Part shown: positions 18,595 to 27,557 of the stretch, piece after piece
How positions within the stretch are numbered: the first letter of the stretch is position 1
Layout of the letters: each line of letters begins with the position of its first letter
NCBI GenBank assembly: GCA_963832875.1
Contig: CAWHWB010000004.1
Location: 227,890 to 291,889 of the forward strand
Direction of reading: 5' to 3'
Source: AP-15 sp963832875
GTDB lineage: Bacteria; Pseudomonadota; Alphaproteobacteria; ATCC43930; CGMCC-115725
DNA: 64,000 bases
Program-made: the position numbers and the translations under genes
Notes under the pieces: model-generated
The model's input: the letters and a program-made list of their open reading frames with translations, nothing else
What the model was told of the DNA's origin: nothing
Database searches by the model: none

Positions 18595-19854
18595 ATGATG
18601 CGCAACCTGCAGGTCAACGGCGAGCGGCTGTGGGCGAGCCTGATGGAATTGGCGCGGATCGGCGCCACCGCGAAAGGCGGGGTGTGCCGGCTCGCCGCCA
18701 GCGATCTCGACGCCGAGGCGCGGCGGCTCTTCTTCCGCTGGTGCGAGGAAGCCCATTGCACGGTCACGACCGACGGCATCGGCAACATCTTCGCCCGGCG
18801 GCCCGGCCGCAATCCGAGCCTGGCGCCGGTCATGACCGGCAGCCATCTCGACACCCAACCGACCGGCGGCAAGTTCGACGGTGCTTATGGGGTCATGGCC
18901 GGGCTCGAAATCGTCCGCTCGCTGAACGACCTCGGCTACGAGACCGAGGCGCCCGTCGAGATCGTCGCCTGGACCAACGAGGAAGGCTCACGGTTCTCGC
19001 CGGCGATGGTCGGCTCGGGCGTGTTCGGCGGAGTGTTCGGGCTGGAGGAGGCGCTGGCGACGCCCGACAACAACGCTCCCGAGCTGACTCTCGGCGCCGA
19101 GCTCCGGCGCATCGGCTTTGCCGGCCCCGAGCCGGTCGGCGGGCGCAAAGTCGCCGCCTATTTCGAGGCGCATATCGAGCAGGGGCCGATCCTCGAAGCC
19201 GCGAAAAAGCCGATCGGCGTTGTGACCGGCGCGCAGGGCCAGCGCTGGTACGAGATCACCGTCACCGGCCAGGAGGCGCATGCCGGGCCGACCCCGATGC
19301 CGCGGCGCAAGGACGCTCTGGTCGGCGCCGCCCGGATGATCGACGCGGTCAATGGGATCGGCCATGCGCACGCGCCACTCGCCTGCGCCACGGTCGGCTT
19401 CGTCCAGGTCAGCCCCAATTCGCGCAACACGATCCCGGGCCGGGTGTTCTTCACGGTCGATTTCCGCCATCCGGACGATGCGGTACTGACCCTGATGGAC
19501 CACGAGCTACGCCATGCCTGCGCCCAGGCTGCGGCAGGAAGCGGCGGGCTCGACGTGGCGGTCAAGGAATTCTGGTATTTCCCGCCGACCCGGTTCGACC
19601 CGGCATTGGTCGCCGCGGTGCGTGCCGCGGCGGCGGCTCAGGGCTATCCGCACCAGGACATCATCAGCGGTGCCGGCCACGACGCGGTTTATCTGGCGCG
19701 GGTGGCACCGAGCGCGATGGTTTTCGTGCCGTGCAAGGACGGCATCAGCCACAACGAGATCGAGGACGCCACGCCCACCGACCTCGCCGCCGGCTGCAAC
19801 GTGCTCTTGAACGCGTTGCTCGACCGCGCTGGCGAATTATGTGGGATGAGTTGA
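18595..19854 (+). CDS. M20-family Zn hydrolase, N-carbamoyl-L-amino-acid hydrolase/allantoate amidohydrolase type
   Basis: This 419-residue two-metal hydrolase removes a carbamoyl or ureido group. Metal residues appear as His84 in TGSHLDTQP, Asp95 in KFDGAYG, the Glu pair in TNEEGSRF (129-130), His in EAHIEQGP and His in SHNEIEDA. The dimerisation domain carries GQEAHAGPTPM. SGAGHDAVYLA is also family-typical. A second ATG three bases downstream is an equally possible start. Together with the divergent amidase it suggests breakdown of a ureide, hydantoin-derived or beta-ureido acid. Cytoplasmic. Confidence 0.88.
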   Translation: MMRNLQVNGERLWASLMELARIGATAKGGVCRLAASDLDAEARRLFFRWCEEAHCTVTTDGIGNIFARRPGRNPSLAPVMTGSHLDTQPTGGKFDGAYGVMAGLEIVRSLNDLGYETEAPVEIVAWTNEEGSRFSPAMVGSGVFGGVFGLEEALATPDNNAPELTLGAELRRIGFAGPEPVGGRKVAAYFEAHIEQGPILEAAKKPIGVVTGAQGQRWYEITVTGQEAHAGPTPMPRRKDALVGAARMIDAVNGIGHAHAPLACATVGFVQVSPNSRNTIPGRVFFTVDFRHPDDAVLTLMDHELRHACAQAAAGSGGLDVAVKEFWYFPPTRFDPALVAAVRAAAAAQGYPHQDIISGAGHDAVYLARVAPSAMVFVPCKDGISHNEIEDATPTDLAAGCNVLLNALLDRAGELCGMS

Positions 19855-20341
19855 ATGGGAGAGACTGGCTAAAATGAAAATAGTCCCTCTTGCACGATGA
19901 TATTCTGTTCGACACGAGATGAATTCCTAATTTCGATTAGCACCCAGGCCGACCATCGTATCGAACCTTCGAAATCAGTCCGATCGCGTGTCTGTAAAGA
20001 TAGAGTTTATCGTTAATGAATCCGGACGACAGATTTCGTTCGGAATTCGTTCTGAGAAGAAATAGCAAGCGTAGGACGGAATAATATAACATCGAGTCCG
20101 GGCAGGAATTTGCTGCATCGGGCGCTGCGCATGCCAGCCCTATGATATTCTTGCCCAGCTTTGGGGCGAACCCATCCTTCGAAATGAGAGCGGTGTCTAC
20201 TCCGGTCAGCCCAAGCGAGAATGCGTGACGGGGGTTTTCTCCGCTCAACCCATCCTATGTCTGGAGCCGCGAGGGCGGCGCAACCCTGTCGCGGTGAATT
20301 GCCGGCTGGTTTCCCTGCGCGCGCTCGCCTAACTAACCGGT
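19855..20341. other. AT-richer intergenic region
   Basis: This 487-bp region is visibly AT-richer than its surroundings, especially 19855-20110. A 103-codon frame on the minus strand (19937-20248) has no recognisable features and no clear ribosome site. The lower GC suggests acquired or non-coding DNA, possibly with the promoter for the large flavoprotein downstream. Confidence 0.45.
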
Positions 20342-23300
20342 ATGACCGAACTCGTTCTCGAACACGGGCTCTCTTTCGCCGACCTATACGAGCGCGACGG
20401 GCTGGTGCGTGTCGATCGGGCATTTGTCGGGCATCTGGCCGAAGGCGACGTGGCGCTGCACGACCGGCTGATGACGGCGCGGCGCGATCCGGACGGGCTC
20501 GGGCAGCAGGCCGAGTCGGATCTGCTGGTCGAGTTGGCGCCCCATGTCGAGGATTTCCTCGGCGAGCTGTTCGGCATCGCGGCCGAGGTGCGGGCCTTGC
20601 AGGCGCGCCATCATGAATTGGCGCCGCTCTATTCGGTCAAGCGGCTGTTCGTGCAGCGCCGCGCGGTCAAGGGGGTCAAGGACGCCGACGCGGCGGCGAT
20701 CGACGGACCGGGGCTGGCCGCAGAGCTCGACCGGCTGACGGGTGCCCCAGCGGACGCGCCGATCGCCGCCTGGGAGCGGTGCTACGCCGAGCATGTCGCG
20801 CGCTGGCTCGAAGACGAGGCCGGGAATGCCGCGGCCCTCGATGTGGCGCAGCGCTATGCCGCCTGGGCCACCTTATCGCCCGAGGGCCGCACCAAGCACC
20901 GGCGCGGCGTCTTGTTCAGGGTGCCGCAGCGGCTGGACCCGCACCATCTGGTGCCGGTCGAGACCATCGAGCGCGATGGTGTGGCGATGCTACGGCTGCC
21001 GCAAGACGAATGGCGGCTGCGCGAGGGCTTTGCGCTGACCGATCACGGCACCGAACTCGTGGGCGCGCTCGACCAGGCGAATTACTGCATCTGGTGCCAC
21101 AACCAGGGCAAGGACAGCTGCTCGAAGGGCCTCAAAGAGAAGGACGGCGCGTTCAAGAAGAGCGTGTTCGGCGTGACCCTCGCCGGTTGCCCGCTCGAAG
21201 AAAAGATTTCCGAGATGAATTTGGTCAAGGCGCGCGGCCTAAGCCTCGGCGCCCTGGCCATCGTCGCCGTCGACAACCCGATCTGTGCGGCGACCGGACA
21301 CCGCATCTGCAACGACTGCATGAAGGCGTGCATCTATCAGCGCCAGGAGCCGGTCGATATCCCACAGATCGAGACTCGCACCTTGAAGGACGTGCTGGGC
21401 CTGCCCTGGGGCTTCGAGATCTATTCGCTGCTGACTCGGTGGAACCCGTTGAATTTGCGCCGGCCATTGCCGAAGCCGGCGAGCGGCTACAAGGTGCTGA
21501 TCGTCGGGCTCGGCCCCGCCGGGTTCACCCTGGCGCACCATCTGATCAATGACGGCCATTTCGTCGCCGCGATCGACGGGCTGAAGATCGAGCCATTGCC
21601 GTCCGAAATCTCCGGCGTCGCCCCCGAAGGTAGCCGGCAACCATTTCAGCCGATCCGCGATGTGGCGAGCCTGGTGGACGGTCTCGACGACCGGGTGATG
21701 GCCGGTTTCGGCGGGGTCGCCGAATACGGCATTACCGTGCGCTGGGACAAGAATTTCCTGAAAATCGTGCGCCTGTTGCTCGAACGCCGCGCCCAATTCG
21801 CAATGTATGGCGGAGTGCGTTTCGGCGGCACGATCGGGATCGACGGCGCCTTCGCGCTCGGCTTCGACCATATCGCATTGTGCGCCGGGGCCGGCCGGCC
21901 GACCGTGATCCCGATGCAGAACAATCTGGCGCCGGGGGTGCGCCAGGCCTCAGATTTTCTGATGGCGTTGCAGCTGACCGGCGCCGCCAAGACCGACAAT
22001 ATCGCCAATCTGACCGTGCGCCTGCCGGTGGTCGTGATCGGCGGCGGGCTGACCGCAATCGACACCGCGACCGAGTTGCTCGCCTATTACCCGGTGCAGG
22101 TTGAGAAGTTCCTCACGCGCTATGAAACCCTGGTCCTCGAACGCGGCGAGGAGGCGGTGCGCGGGCAGTGGAACGCCGCCGAGCGCGAGGCCGCCGCCGA
22201 ATTCATTGCCCATGGCCGCGCAATCCGCGCCGAACGCGACGCCGCGCGCCGCGAGGGCCGTGCGCCGCGTCTGGCGGCATTGCTCGACGGCTGGGGCGGG
22301 GTCACGATCGCCTATCGCCGGCGGCTGATCGATGCGCCGAGCTACACCCTCAACCATGAGGAGGTGGCCAAGGCGATGGAGGAAGGCATCCGCTTCGCCG
22401 AGGCATTGACCCCGGTCGCGGTCGAGGTCGATCTCTATGGCCAGGCGGCGGCATTGCGACTGACCCGGCATCGCCGGGAGGAGGTCGGCGGCGGTCGGCC
22501 CGAGCCCGACCAGGGGCCAGGCGAAGAGGTGGTCCTGCCGGCACGCACGATCCTGGTCGCTGCCGGGACCCAGCCCAATACCGTGCTCGCCCGCGAAGAC
22601 CCCGACAATTTCGTGCTCGACGGCCGCTATTTCCGTGCCCTCGACGAGAACGGCAACCCGGCGACGCCCGAGCGGGTCGCGAAACCCTCGGCGGTGCGGG
22701 TGCTGACGCATCTGCGCGAAGACGGTCGGGCGGTCAGCTTTTTCGGCGATCTCCATCCGAGCTTCTCGGGAAACGTGGTCAAGGCGATGGGCGGCGCTAC
22801 CTTGGGCTATCACGTGGTCAGCCGCATGCTCGCCCGGCTCCAGCCCGCGGCGCCCTCGCCGGCCGCGATGTGCGCGCGCCTCGACGACGAATTGCGCGCG
22901 CGAGTGCACGAGATCATCCGGCTGACCCCAAAGATCATCGAGATCGTGGTGCGGGCGCCAATGGCGGCGCGCGCCTTCCAGCCGGGCCAGTTCTACCGCT
23001 TGCAGAATTACGAGACCCTGGCACCGCGGGTCGACGGCACCACCTTGGCGATGGAGGGGCTGGCGCTGACCGGCGCCGGGGTCGATCGCGAACAGGGCCT
23101 CTTATCGACGATTGTACTCGAAATGGGGGGCTCGTCGGACCTTTGCGCCCTCCTGAAGCCGGGCGAGCCGGTGATCTTGATGGGGCCGACCGGCACCCCG
23201 ACCGAGACGCCCTCGGGCGAGACCGTGCTGCTGGTCGGCGGCGGGCTAGGCAATGCGGTCTTGTTCTCGATCGCGGCGGCGCTCCGGGCGCAGGGCTCGC

Positions 23301-23878
23301 GCGTGCTCTATTTCGCCGGCTACAAGGCGATCGAAGACCGCTACAAGGTCGAGGATATCGAGCGCTCCGCCGACAGCGTCGTCTGGTGCTGCGACGAGGC
23401 GCCGGGCTTCGCGCCCAGCCGGCCGCAGGATTTGGCATTTGTCGGCAATATCGTCGAGGCGATCGCCGCTTATGGCTCGGGCATGCTGGGGCCGGTCGCA
23501 ATCCCGCTCGCCGAAGTCGACCGCATCGTCGCGATCGGCTCGGACGGCATGATGAGCGCGGTCGCCGAGGCGCGCCGAGCCTCGCTCGAACGCTATTTCC
23601 GGCCGGACCACCGGGCGATCGCCTCGATCAACTCGCCGATGCAGTGCATGATGAAGGAGATCTGCGCGCAGTGCCTGCAGCGCCACCGCGATCCGATGAC
23701 CGGCACCGAGACCGTCGTGTTCTCGTGCTTCAACCAGGATCAGGAGATGGACAGCGTCGATTTCGCCGCATTGCGCCGCCGCCTGTCGCAAAACGGCGCC
23801 CAGGAAAAGCTGACCAAGCTGTGGATCGACCGCTGCTTGCACCATCTCGGTGAGCGCCCCGCGATCGCCGCAGAATAG
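20342..23878 (+). CDS. Giant iron-sulfur flavoprotein: GltD/NfnB-like half fused to PyrK/NfnA-like half
   Basis: This 1178-residue protein has three parts. Residues 1 to about 240 are unassigned. About 245-840 is a GltD/NfnB-like dehydrogenase. It has eight Cys (249, 252, 260, 283, 315, 323, 326, 330), enough for two 4Fe-4S clusters, an FAD loop VLIVGLGPAGFTLAHH near 386 and an NAD(P) loop VVVIGGGLTAIDTATELL near 563. About 850-1178 is a ferredoxin-reductase/PyrK-like domain. It has GQFYRLQN for flavin, LLVGGGLGNAVLF for nucleotide, and Cys1102, 1108, 1111 and 1129 in a 2Fe-2S pattern. This is the cofactor set of the two-subunit NfnAB bifurcating transhydrogenase in one chain. Function as a transhydrogenase or electron carrier is inference. 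No clear ribosome site precedes the ATG. Confidence 0.8.
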   Translation: MTELVLEHGLSFADLYERDGLVRVDRAFVGHLAEGDVALHDRLMTARRDPDGLGQQAESDLLVELAPHVEDFLGELFGIAAEVRALQARHHELAPLYSVKRLFVQRRAVKGVKDADAAAIDGPGLAAELDRLTGAPADAPIAAWERCYAEHVARWLEDEAGNAAALDVAQRYAAWATLSPEGRTKHRRGVLFRVPQRLDPHHLVPVETIERDGVAMLRLPQDEWRLREGFALTDHGTELVGALDQANYCIWCHNQGKDSCSKGLKEKDGAFKKSVFGVTLAGCPLEEKISEMNLVKARGLSLGALAIVAVDNPICAATGHRICNDCMKACIYQRQEPVDIPQIETRTLKDVLGLPWGFEIYSLLTRWNPLNLRRPLPKPASGYKVLIVGLGPAGFTLAHHLINDGHFVAAIDGLKIEPLPSEISGVAPEGSRQPFQPIRDVASLVDGLDDRVMAGFGGVAEYGITVRWDKNFLKIVRLLLERRAQFAMYGGVRFGGTIGIDGAFALGFDHIALCAGAGRPTVIPMQNNLAPGVRQASDFLMALQLTGAAKTDNIANLTVRLPVVVIGGGLTAIDTATELLAYYPVQVEKFLTRYETLVLERGEEAVRGQWNAAEREAAAEFIAHGRAIRAERDAARREGRAPRLAALLDGWGGVTIAYRRRLIDAPSYTLNHEEVAKAMEEGIRFAEALTPVAVEVDLYGQAAALRLTRHRREEVGGGRPEPDQGPGEEVVLPARTILVAAGTQPNTVLAREDPDNFVLDGRYFRALDENGNPATPERVAKPSAVRVLTHLREDGRAVSFFGDLHPSFSGNVVKAMGGATLGYHVVSRMLARLQPAAPSPAAMCARLDDELRARVHEIIRLTPKIIEIVVRAPMAARAFQPGQFYRLQNYETLAPRVDGTTLAMEGLALTGAGVDREQGLLSTIVLEMGGSSDLCALLKPGEPVILMGPTGTPTETPSGETVLLVGGGLGNAVLFSIAAALRAQGSRVLYFAGYKAIEDRYKVEDIERSADSVVWCCDEAPGFAPSRPQDLAFVGNIVEAIAAYGSGMLGPVAIPLAEVDRIVAIGSDGMMSAVAEARRASLERYFRPDHRAIASINSPMQCMMKEICAQCLQRHRDPMTGTETVVFSCFNQDQEMDSVDFAALRRRLSQNGAQEKLTKLWIDRCLHHLGERPAIAAE

Positions 23879-24277
23879 TAATAAATAGGGGTGTGGTCGG
23901 CGAAGAGTCTTTGATCATTGATCCTAAGATGAATCTGCGTACCGGTGTCGTGTTTGCTTGAGCGAGGCAGGTCTAACCGTGATCCAACGCTGGCAGGTCA
24001 CCGACTCGCGCTCCCAGCGCCGACTCCTCGATCCCTAAATTTTCCTGGACGGCTCCAATCCCCCTCCCACCGACCTTGTTGATCTCGCACTCTGGGCTCA
24101 CCTTGTCCATCTCACTGATCCTATGAGCTCCCAAATCAGCTAACCAAGGTAAATTGGAACGCCTACCGCCTTTAGTCCCAGCGGGGAAATGGCTTGCAAC
24201 GGCGGCGCGGCGGCGCGCTTGACACCCGGCTTGGTAGCTGGCGGGATCGAGGCCTAGCGTTGCATGAGGAGGAGCCG
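23879..24277. other. Intergenic region, nothing recognised
   Basis: These 399 bp hold no family-like reading frame. The segment around 24040-24160 is pyrimidine-rich and AT-richer than the genes. A 19-codon frame begins GTG at 23980 but has no support. Confidence 0.45.
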
Positions 24278-25081
24278 ATGGCGCGGGCGAACCGAGTTCG
24301 GGAATTGTGGCAGGCGGGCAAGCCCGTCATCAACAGCTGGCTCGGCATCCCGTCGAGCTTTTCGGCCGAGGTCATGGCCCATGCCGGCTGGGATTCGCTG
24401 GTCGTCGATATGCAGCACGGCATGATCGACTACCAGATGATGGTGACCATGCTGCAAGGCATCTCGACCACTGAGACGGTGCCGTTGGTGCGGGTACCGT
24501 GGAACGACCCGGCCTATATTCAAAAGGCACTCGACGCCGGGGCGTACGGCATCATCTGCCCGATGATCAACACCCGCGCCGAAGCCGAGAGGCTGGTTGA
24601 TTCGATGCGCTACGCGCCGCTCGGCCATCGCAGCTCGGGGCCGATCCGCGCCTCGCTCTATGGTGGCGCCGACTACCACGCCAAGGCCAACGACATCGTC
24701 GTCGCCTTCGGCATGATCGAGACTGCCGAGGCGATCGCGAACTTGGACGAGATCCTGTCGGTCAAGGGGCTCGACGCGGTCTATGTCGGCCCGTCCGATT
24801 TGTCGATTTCTCACGGCTATCCGCCGGGCGGCGACAAGCCGGACGAGTGGATGATGACCGCGCTCAAAAAGGTGCTCGACGGCTGCAAAAAGCATGGCGT
24901 CAAGCCCGGCATCCATTGCGGCGCGCCGGCTTACGCCAAGAAGATGATCGATATGGGATTTTTGTTCGTGACCGTCGGCGGCGACACCCGCTTTGTGACG
25001 ATGGGCGGCCAGGCGGCGGTGCAGGAGATGCGCGGGGGCGCGCCGGTGAAGCCCGCCTCCGGGAGTAGCAGCCCGTACTAG
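24278..25081 (+). CDS. HpcH/HpaI-family class II aldolase
   Basis: This 267-residue TIM-barrel enzyme has VVDMQHGMIDYQ, VRVPWNDPAYIQKALDAGA with the substrate-binding Arg, MIETAEAIAN with the metal Glu and YVGPSDLSIS with the metal Asp. The family cleaves 4-hydroxy-2-oxo acids to pyruvate or oxaloacetate plus an aldehyde, using a divalent metal. The start MARANRVREL follows GAGGAGG; the longer frame is not conserved-looking. The lactonase and hydroxyacid dehydrogenase genes downstream face the opposite way. The set could handle a sugar acid or an aromatic meta-cleavage product. Confidence 0.88.
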   Translation: MARANRVRELWQAGKPVINSWLGIPSSFSAEVMAHAGWDSLVVDMQHGMIDYQMMVTMLQGISTTETVPLVRVPWNDPAYIQKALDAGAYGIICPMINTRAEAERLVDSMRYAPLGHRSSGPIRASLYGGADYHAKANDIVVAFGMIETAEAIANLDEILSVKGLDAVYVGPSDLSISHGYPPGGDKPDEWMMTALKKVLDGCKKHGVKPGIHCGAPAYAKKMIDMGFLFVTVGGDTRFVTMGGQAAVQEMRGGAPVKPASGSSSPY

Positions 25082-25170
25082 CCCTCACACCCTTCCCGTC
25101 GCTTCGCGACGGCCCCTTCCCTCTCCCGCACTGCGGGAGAGGGTGCCGAGAGCAGCGAGGCGGGTGAGGG
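25082..25170. repeat. Palindromic repeat (family A, copy 2), likely bidirectional terminator
   Basis: CCGTCGCTTCGCGACGG is one hairpin. CCCTCTCCCGCA-C-TGCGGGAGAGGG (25119-25143) is a perfect 12-bp-arm palindrome. CCCTCAC and GGGTGAGGG bracket the unit. It fills the gap between two convergent genes, where it could stop both transcripts. Confidence 0.68.
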
Positions 25171-25173
25171 CGG

Positions 25174-26112
25174 CTACCCGCCGATGGCGCCCTGGGTTTC
25201 GACGTAGAGCGAATAGATCGATTGGCTCGCCGCCATAAAGAGGCGGTTGCGCTTTGTACCGCCGAAGCAGACGTTGGCGCAGCGCTCGGGCAGCATGATG
25301 CGGCCGATCAGGGCGCCGTCGGGGGCGAAGACGGCGACCCCGTCCTCGCCTTCGCCGCCGGACCAGGCGCACCATAGATTGCCCTGGATGTCGACGCGCA
25401 TGCCGTCGCTGCCGCCCGGCTCCGCGGCGTTGAACTGGCGCCGGTTGACTGCCCGGGCGCCGTCGTCCACAACGTCGTAAGCCTGGATCGAGCGCCGCCC
25501 CGGACCCGGTGTGTCGATGACGTAAAGCAGCCTTTCGTCGGGCGAGAAAGCGAGACCGTTCGGCCGCTCCATGTCGCCGACCGCAACGGTGATCGCACCG
25601 CTGCGCCGATCGATGCGATAGACCCGATAGGGCAACTCGGCCGTGGCCTTGTGGCCGAGATAATTTCCGCGAATCCCGGCGCCGTTATCGCTGAACCAGA
25701 TCGAGCCGTCGGATTTGACGACGACATCGTTCGGCCCGGTCAATTGCTTGCCGTCGAACCGCTCGGCCAGCACCGTGATCGTGCCGTCATATTCGGTGCG
25801 GGTCAGGCGCTGCGCATCCATCTCGCAGGTGACGAGCCGCCCCTGGCGGTCGCGGGTGTTGCCGTTCGCGTAATGCGACGGCTTGCGGTAAAGGCTGACC
25901 GCACCCGTCTCCTCCTCCCATTTCATGATCCGGTCGTTCGGGATGTCGCTCCATAGGAGAAAGCGCCCGTCGCCGAACCACACCGGCCCCTCGGTAAACC
26001 GACAACCGCCGGCGATCCGCTCGATCGCGGCATTGCCAAGCACCAGCGCCGCAAACCGCGGGTCGAGAATTTTGATGCGAGGATCGGGATAGCGGACCGG
26101 CTCGTCGGGCAT
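25174..26112 (-). CDS. SMP-30/gluconolactonase family protein
   Basis: This 312-residue six-bladed propeller has FTEGPVWFGDGRFLLWSD with the metal Glu, LTGPNDVVVKSDGSIWFSD with the metal Asn, and PGGSDGMRVDIQGNLW with the metal Asp. Enzymes of this family hydrolyse sugar lactones with a single divalent metal. The start MPDEPVRYPD is the second in-frame ATG; the first adds 14 residues and neither has a strong ribosome site. No signal peptide is visible. It runs in the same direction as the D-2-hydroxyacid dehydrogenase gene upstream. Confidence 0.87.
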   Translation of the reverse strand: MPDEPVRYPDPRIKILDPRFAALVLGNAAIERIAGGCRFTEGPVWFGDGRFLLWSDIPNDRIMKWEEETGAVSLYRKPSHYANGNTRDRQGRLVTCEMDAQRLTRTEYDGTITVLAERFDGKQLTGPNDVVVKSDGSIWFSDNGAGIRGNYLGHKATAELPYRVYRIDRRSGAITVAVGDMERPNGLAFSPDERLLYVIDTPGPGRRSIQAYDVVDDGARAVNRRQFNAAEPGGSDGMRVDIQGNLWCAWSGGEGEDGVAVFAPDGALIGRIMLPERCANVCFGGTKRNRLFMAASQSIYSLYVETQGAIGG

Positions 26113-26261
26113 GATGGTTTTTCCCAGATTATTTCCTGACTTTGGCGCAACCAATTTTCAACACAAAAGTCGCAAAAGATCCGCGAAGATTGCTGAGGGG
26201 CGCGCTTCACGCCCCTTGCGTTTACGTCCGCGTCCCTTTGCGCTGAAGCGTCCTTCGTTTT

Positions 26262-27308
26262 TTACGAATTCGGGCCGCGTTCCATCGACACCGGCTGCCA
26301 ACGCCGGAGATCACTCTTAGCCAGCACCGATGGGTTGACGCAGGACATCGGCCATTTGCCGGTGAGCGCCAGCGACAACTCGAGACCCACGCGCCGGCGC
26401 CGCGCCGGATCGAACCGGGCGGTGGCCGAGGCGACATGTGCAGTCAGAATCACCTTGTCCATGCGCAAGAGCGGGTTATTGCCGCCCGGCGGCTCCTGCT
26501 CGAGGACGTCGAGCCCGGCGCCGGCGATCAGCCCCTCGTCGAGCGCCTTGATCAGCGCCGCCTCGTCCGTGGTCGGCCCACGTCCAGTGGAGACGTAGAT
26601 CGCAGTCTTCTTCATTTGCCGGAAATGCTCTTCCCGGATCAGCCGGTTGGCGCTTTCGGTCGCCGGCGTGTGCATCGAGAGGATGTCGGCGCGCGCCAAG
26701 AGTTCGGCGAGGCTGACCGGCTCGACCCCGCGCTCGACCATGACGATCTCCTCGATAAAGGGGTCGTAGGCGATGATGTGCAGGCCGAACGGCTTCGCCC
26801 GCTCGGCAACCGCGCGGGCGACATGGCCAAAGGCGATCAGACCGAGGGTCATGCCCCTGAGGCGCGGGATCTTGAGCAATGCCGGCCGGCCCTCGGCCCA
26901 GCGTCCGTCGCGAACCATCCGGTCCTGTTCGATCAGCCGGCGATGGGTGGCGAGTAGCAAGGTCATCGCGTGGTCGGCGACTTCCTCGATAAACGTATCG
27001 GGACAGTTGGTGACCGGAATGCCCTTGGCGGTCGCGGCCTCGACATCGACGGTATCGACCCCGACGCTGCCGAGCGAGATGATCCTGCAGCGATGCAGAC
27101 CGTCGATCATCTTTTTGGTGATGCGCCGGCCCTTCGCGTAGAGCGCGTCGGCGTCGCGCGCGGCATGCACGAATTCGTCCTCGGAGCCCGCCGGAATCTC
27201 ATAAATCTCGGCATCGATCGGCGTCAGCGCCTCCATTTCGTAGCCGTAGCCGCCGCCGGCGACGGTGAAACTCGCGCCCGCCGGCGTGGCAATCCTGAAC
27301 TTGGCCAA
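26262..27308 (-). CDS. D-2-hydroxyacid dehydrogenase (PGDH/CtBP-like)
   Basis: This roughly 348-residue NAD-dependent dehydrogenase oxidises or reduces a 2-hydroxy acid. The catalytic trio is Arg in STGRGPTTDE, Glu in DVLEQEPP and His in LTAHVAS. The nucleotide loop reads GLIAFGHVARAVAER instead of the usual G-x-G-x-x-G, a notable deviation. The start is taken as TTG 27308 because GGGAGGGG lies directly upstream and the protein then begins near the family's usual point. An ATG at 27401 would add 31 unconserved residues. It lies upstream of the lactonase gene, in line with sugar-acid or aromatic-acid metabolism. Confidence 0.83.
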   Translation of the reverse strand: MAKFRIATPAGASFTVAGGGYGYEMEALTPIDAEIYEIPAGSEDEFVHAARDADALYAKGRRITKKMIDGLHRCRIISLGSVGVDTVDVEAATAKGIPVTNCPDTFIEEVADHAMTLLLATHRRLIEQDRMVRDGRWAEGRPALLKIPRLRGMTLGLIAFGHVARAVAERAKPFGLHIIAYDPFIEEIVMVERGVEPVSLAELLARADILSMHTPATESANRLIREEHFRQMKKTAIYVSTGRGPTTDEAALIKALDEGLIAGAGLDVLEQEPPGGNNPLLRMDKVILTAHVASATARFDPARRRRVGLELSLALTGKWPMSCVNPSVLAKSDLRRWQPVSMERGPNS

Positions 27309-27557
27309 GGTCCCCTCCCGAATTCCGGAAATTCCGAGCCGATCAGACCGTCCGGATGAGAAATTGTCAACGCTTCGCCAGTCGCCGTTATCGAGCACCA
27401 CGCTGGCGCAGCGGCAGCCGCCGCGGGTGCGGAGCGCTCAGGCGCCGGTGACGCGATTTTTACGAATGCGAGGCGATCCTGTGCGCTGGCCCGAGGCCAC
27501 GGGCGTTCCGCTGACGGCGTGCCGGGCAGGATCGCGGTTTCGCAGGAGAGGGGTCCG

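Noticed and set aside
17328..19877. An 849-residue plus-strand protein
   Set aside because: It is the antisense shadow of the amidase plus an out-of-frame reading of the M20 hydrolase. Its Arg/Gly-rich composition has no family match.
19937..20248. A 103-residue minus-strand gene in the AT-richer gap
   Set aside because: No ribosome site, signal or family resemblance. It may be real but cannot be supported.
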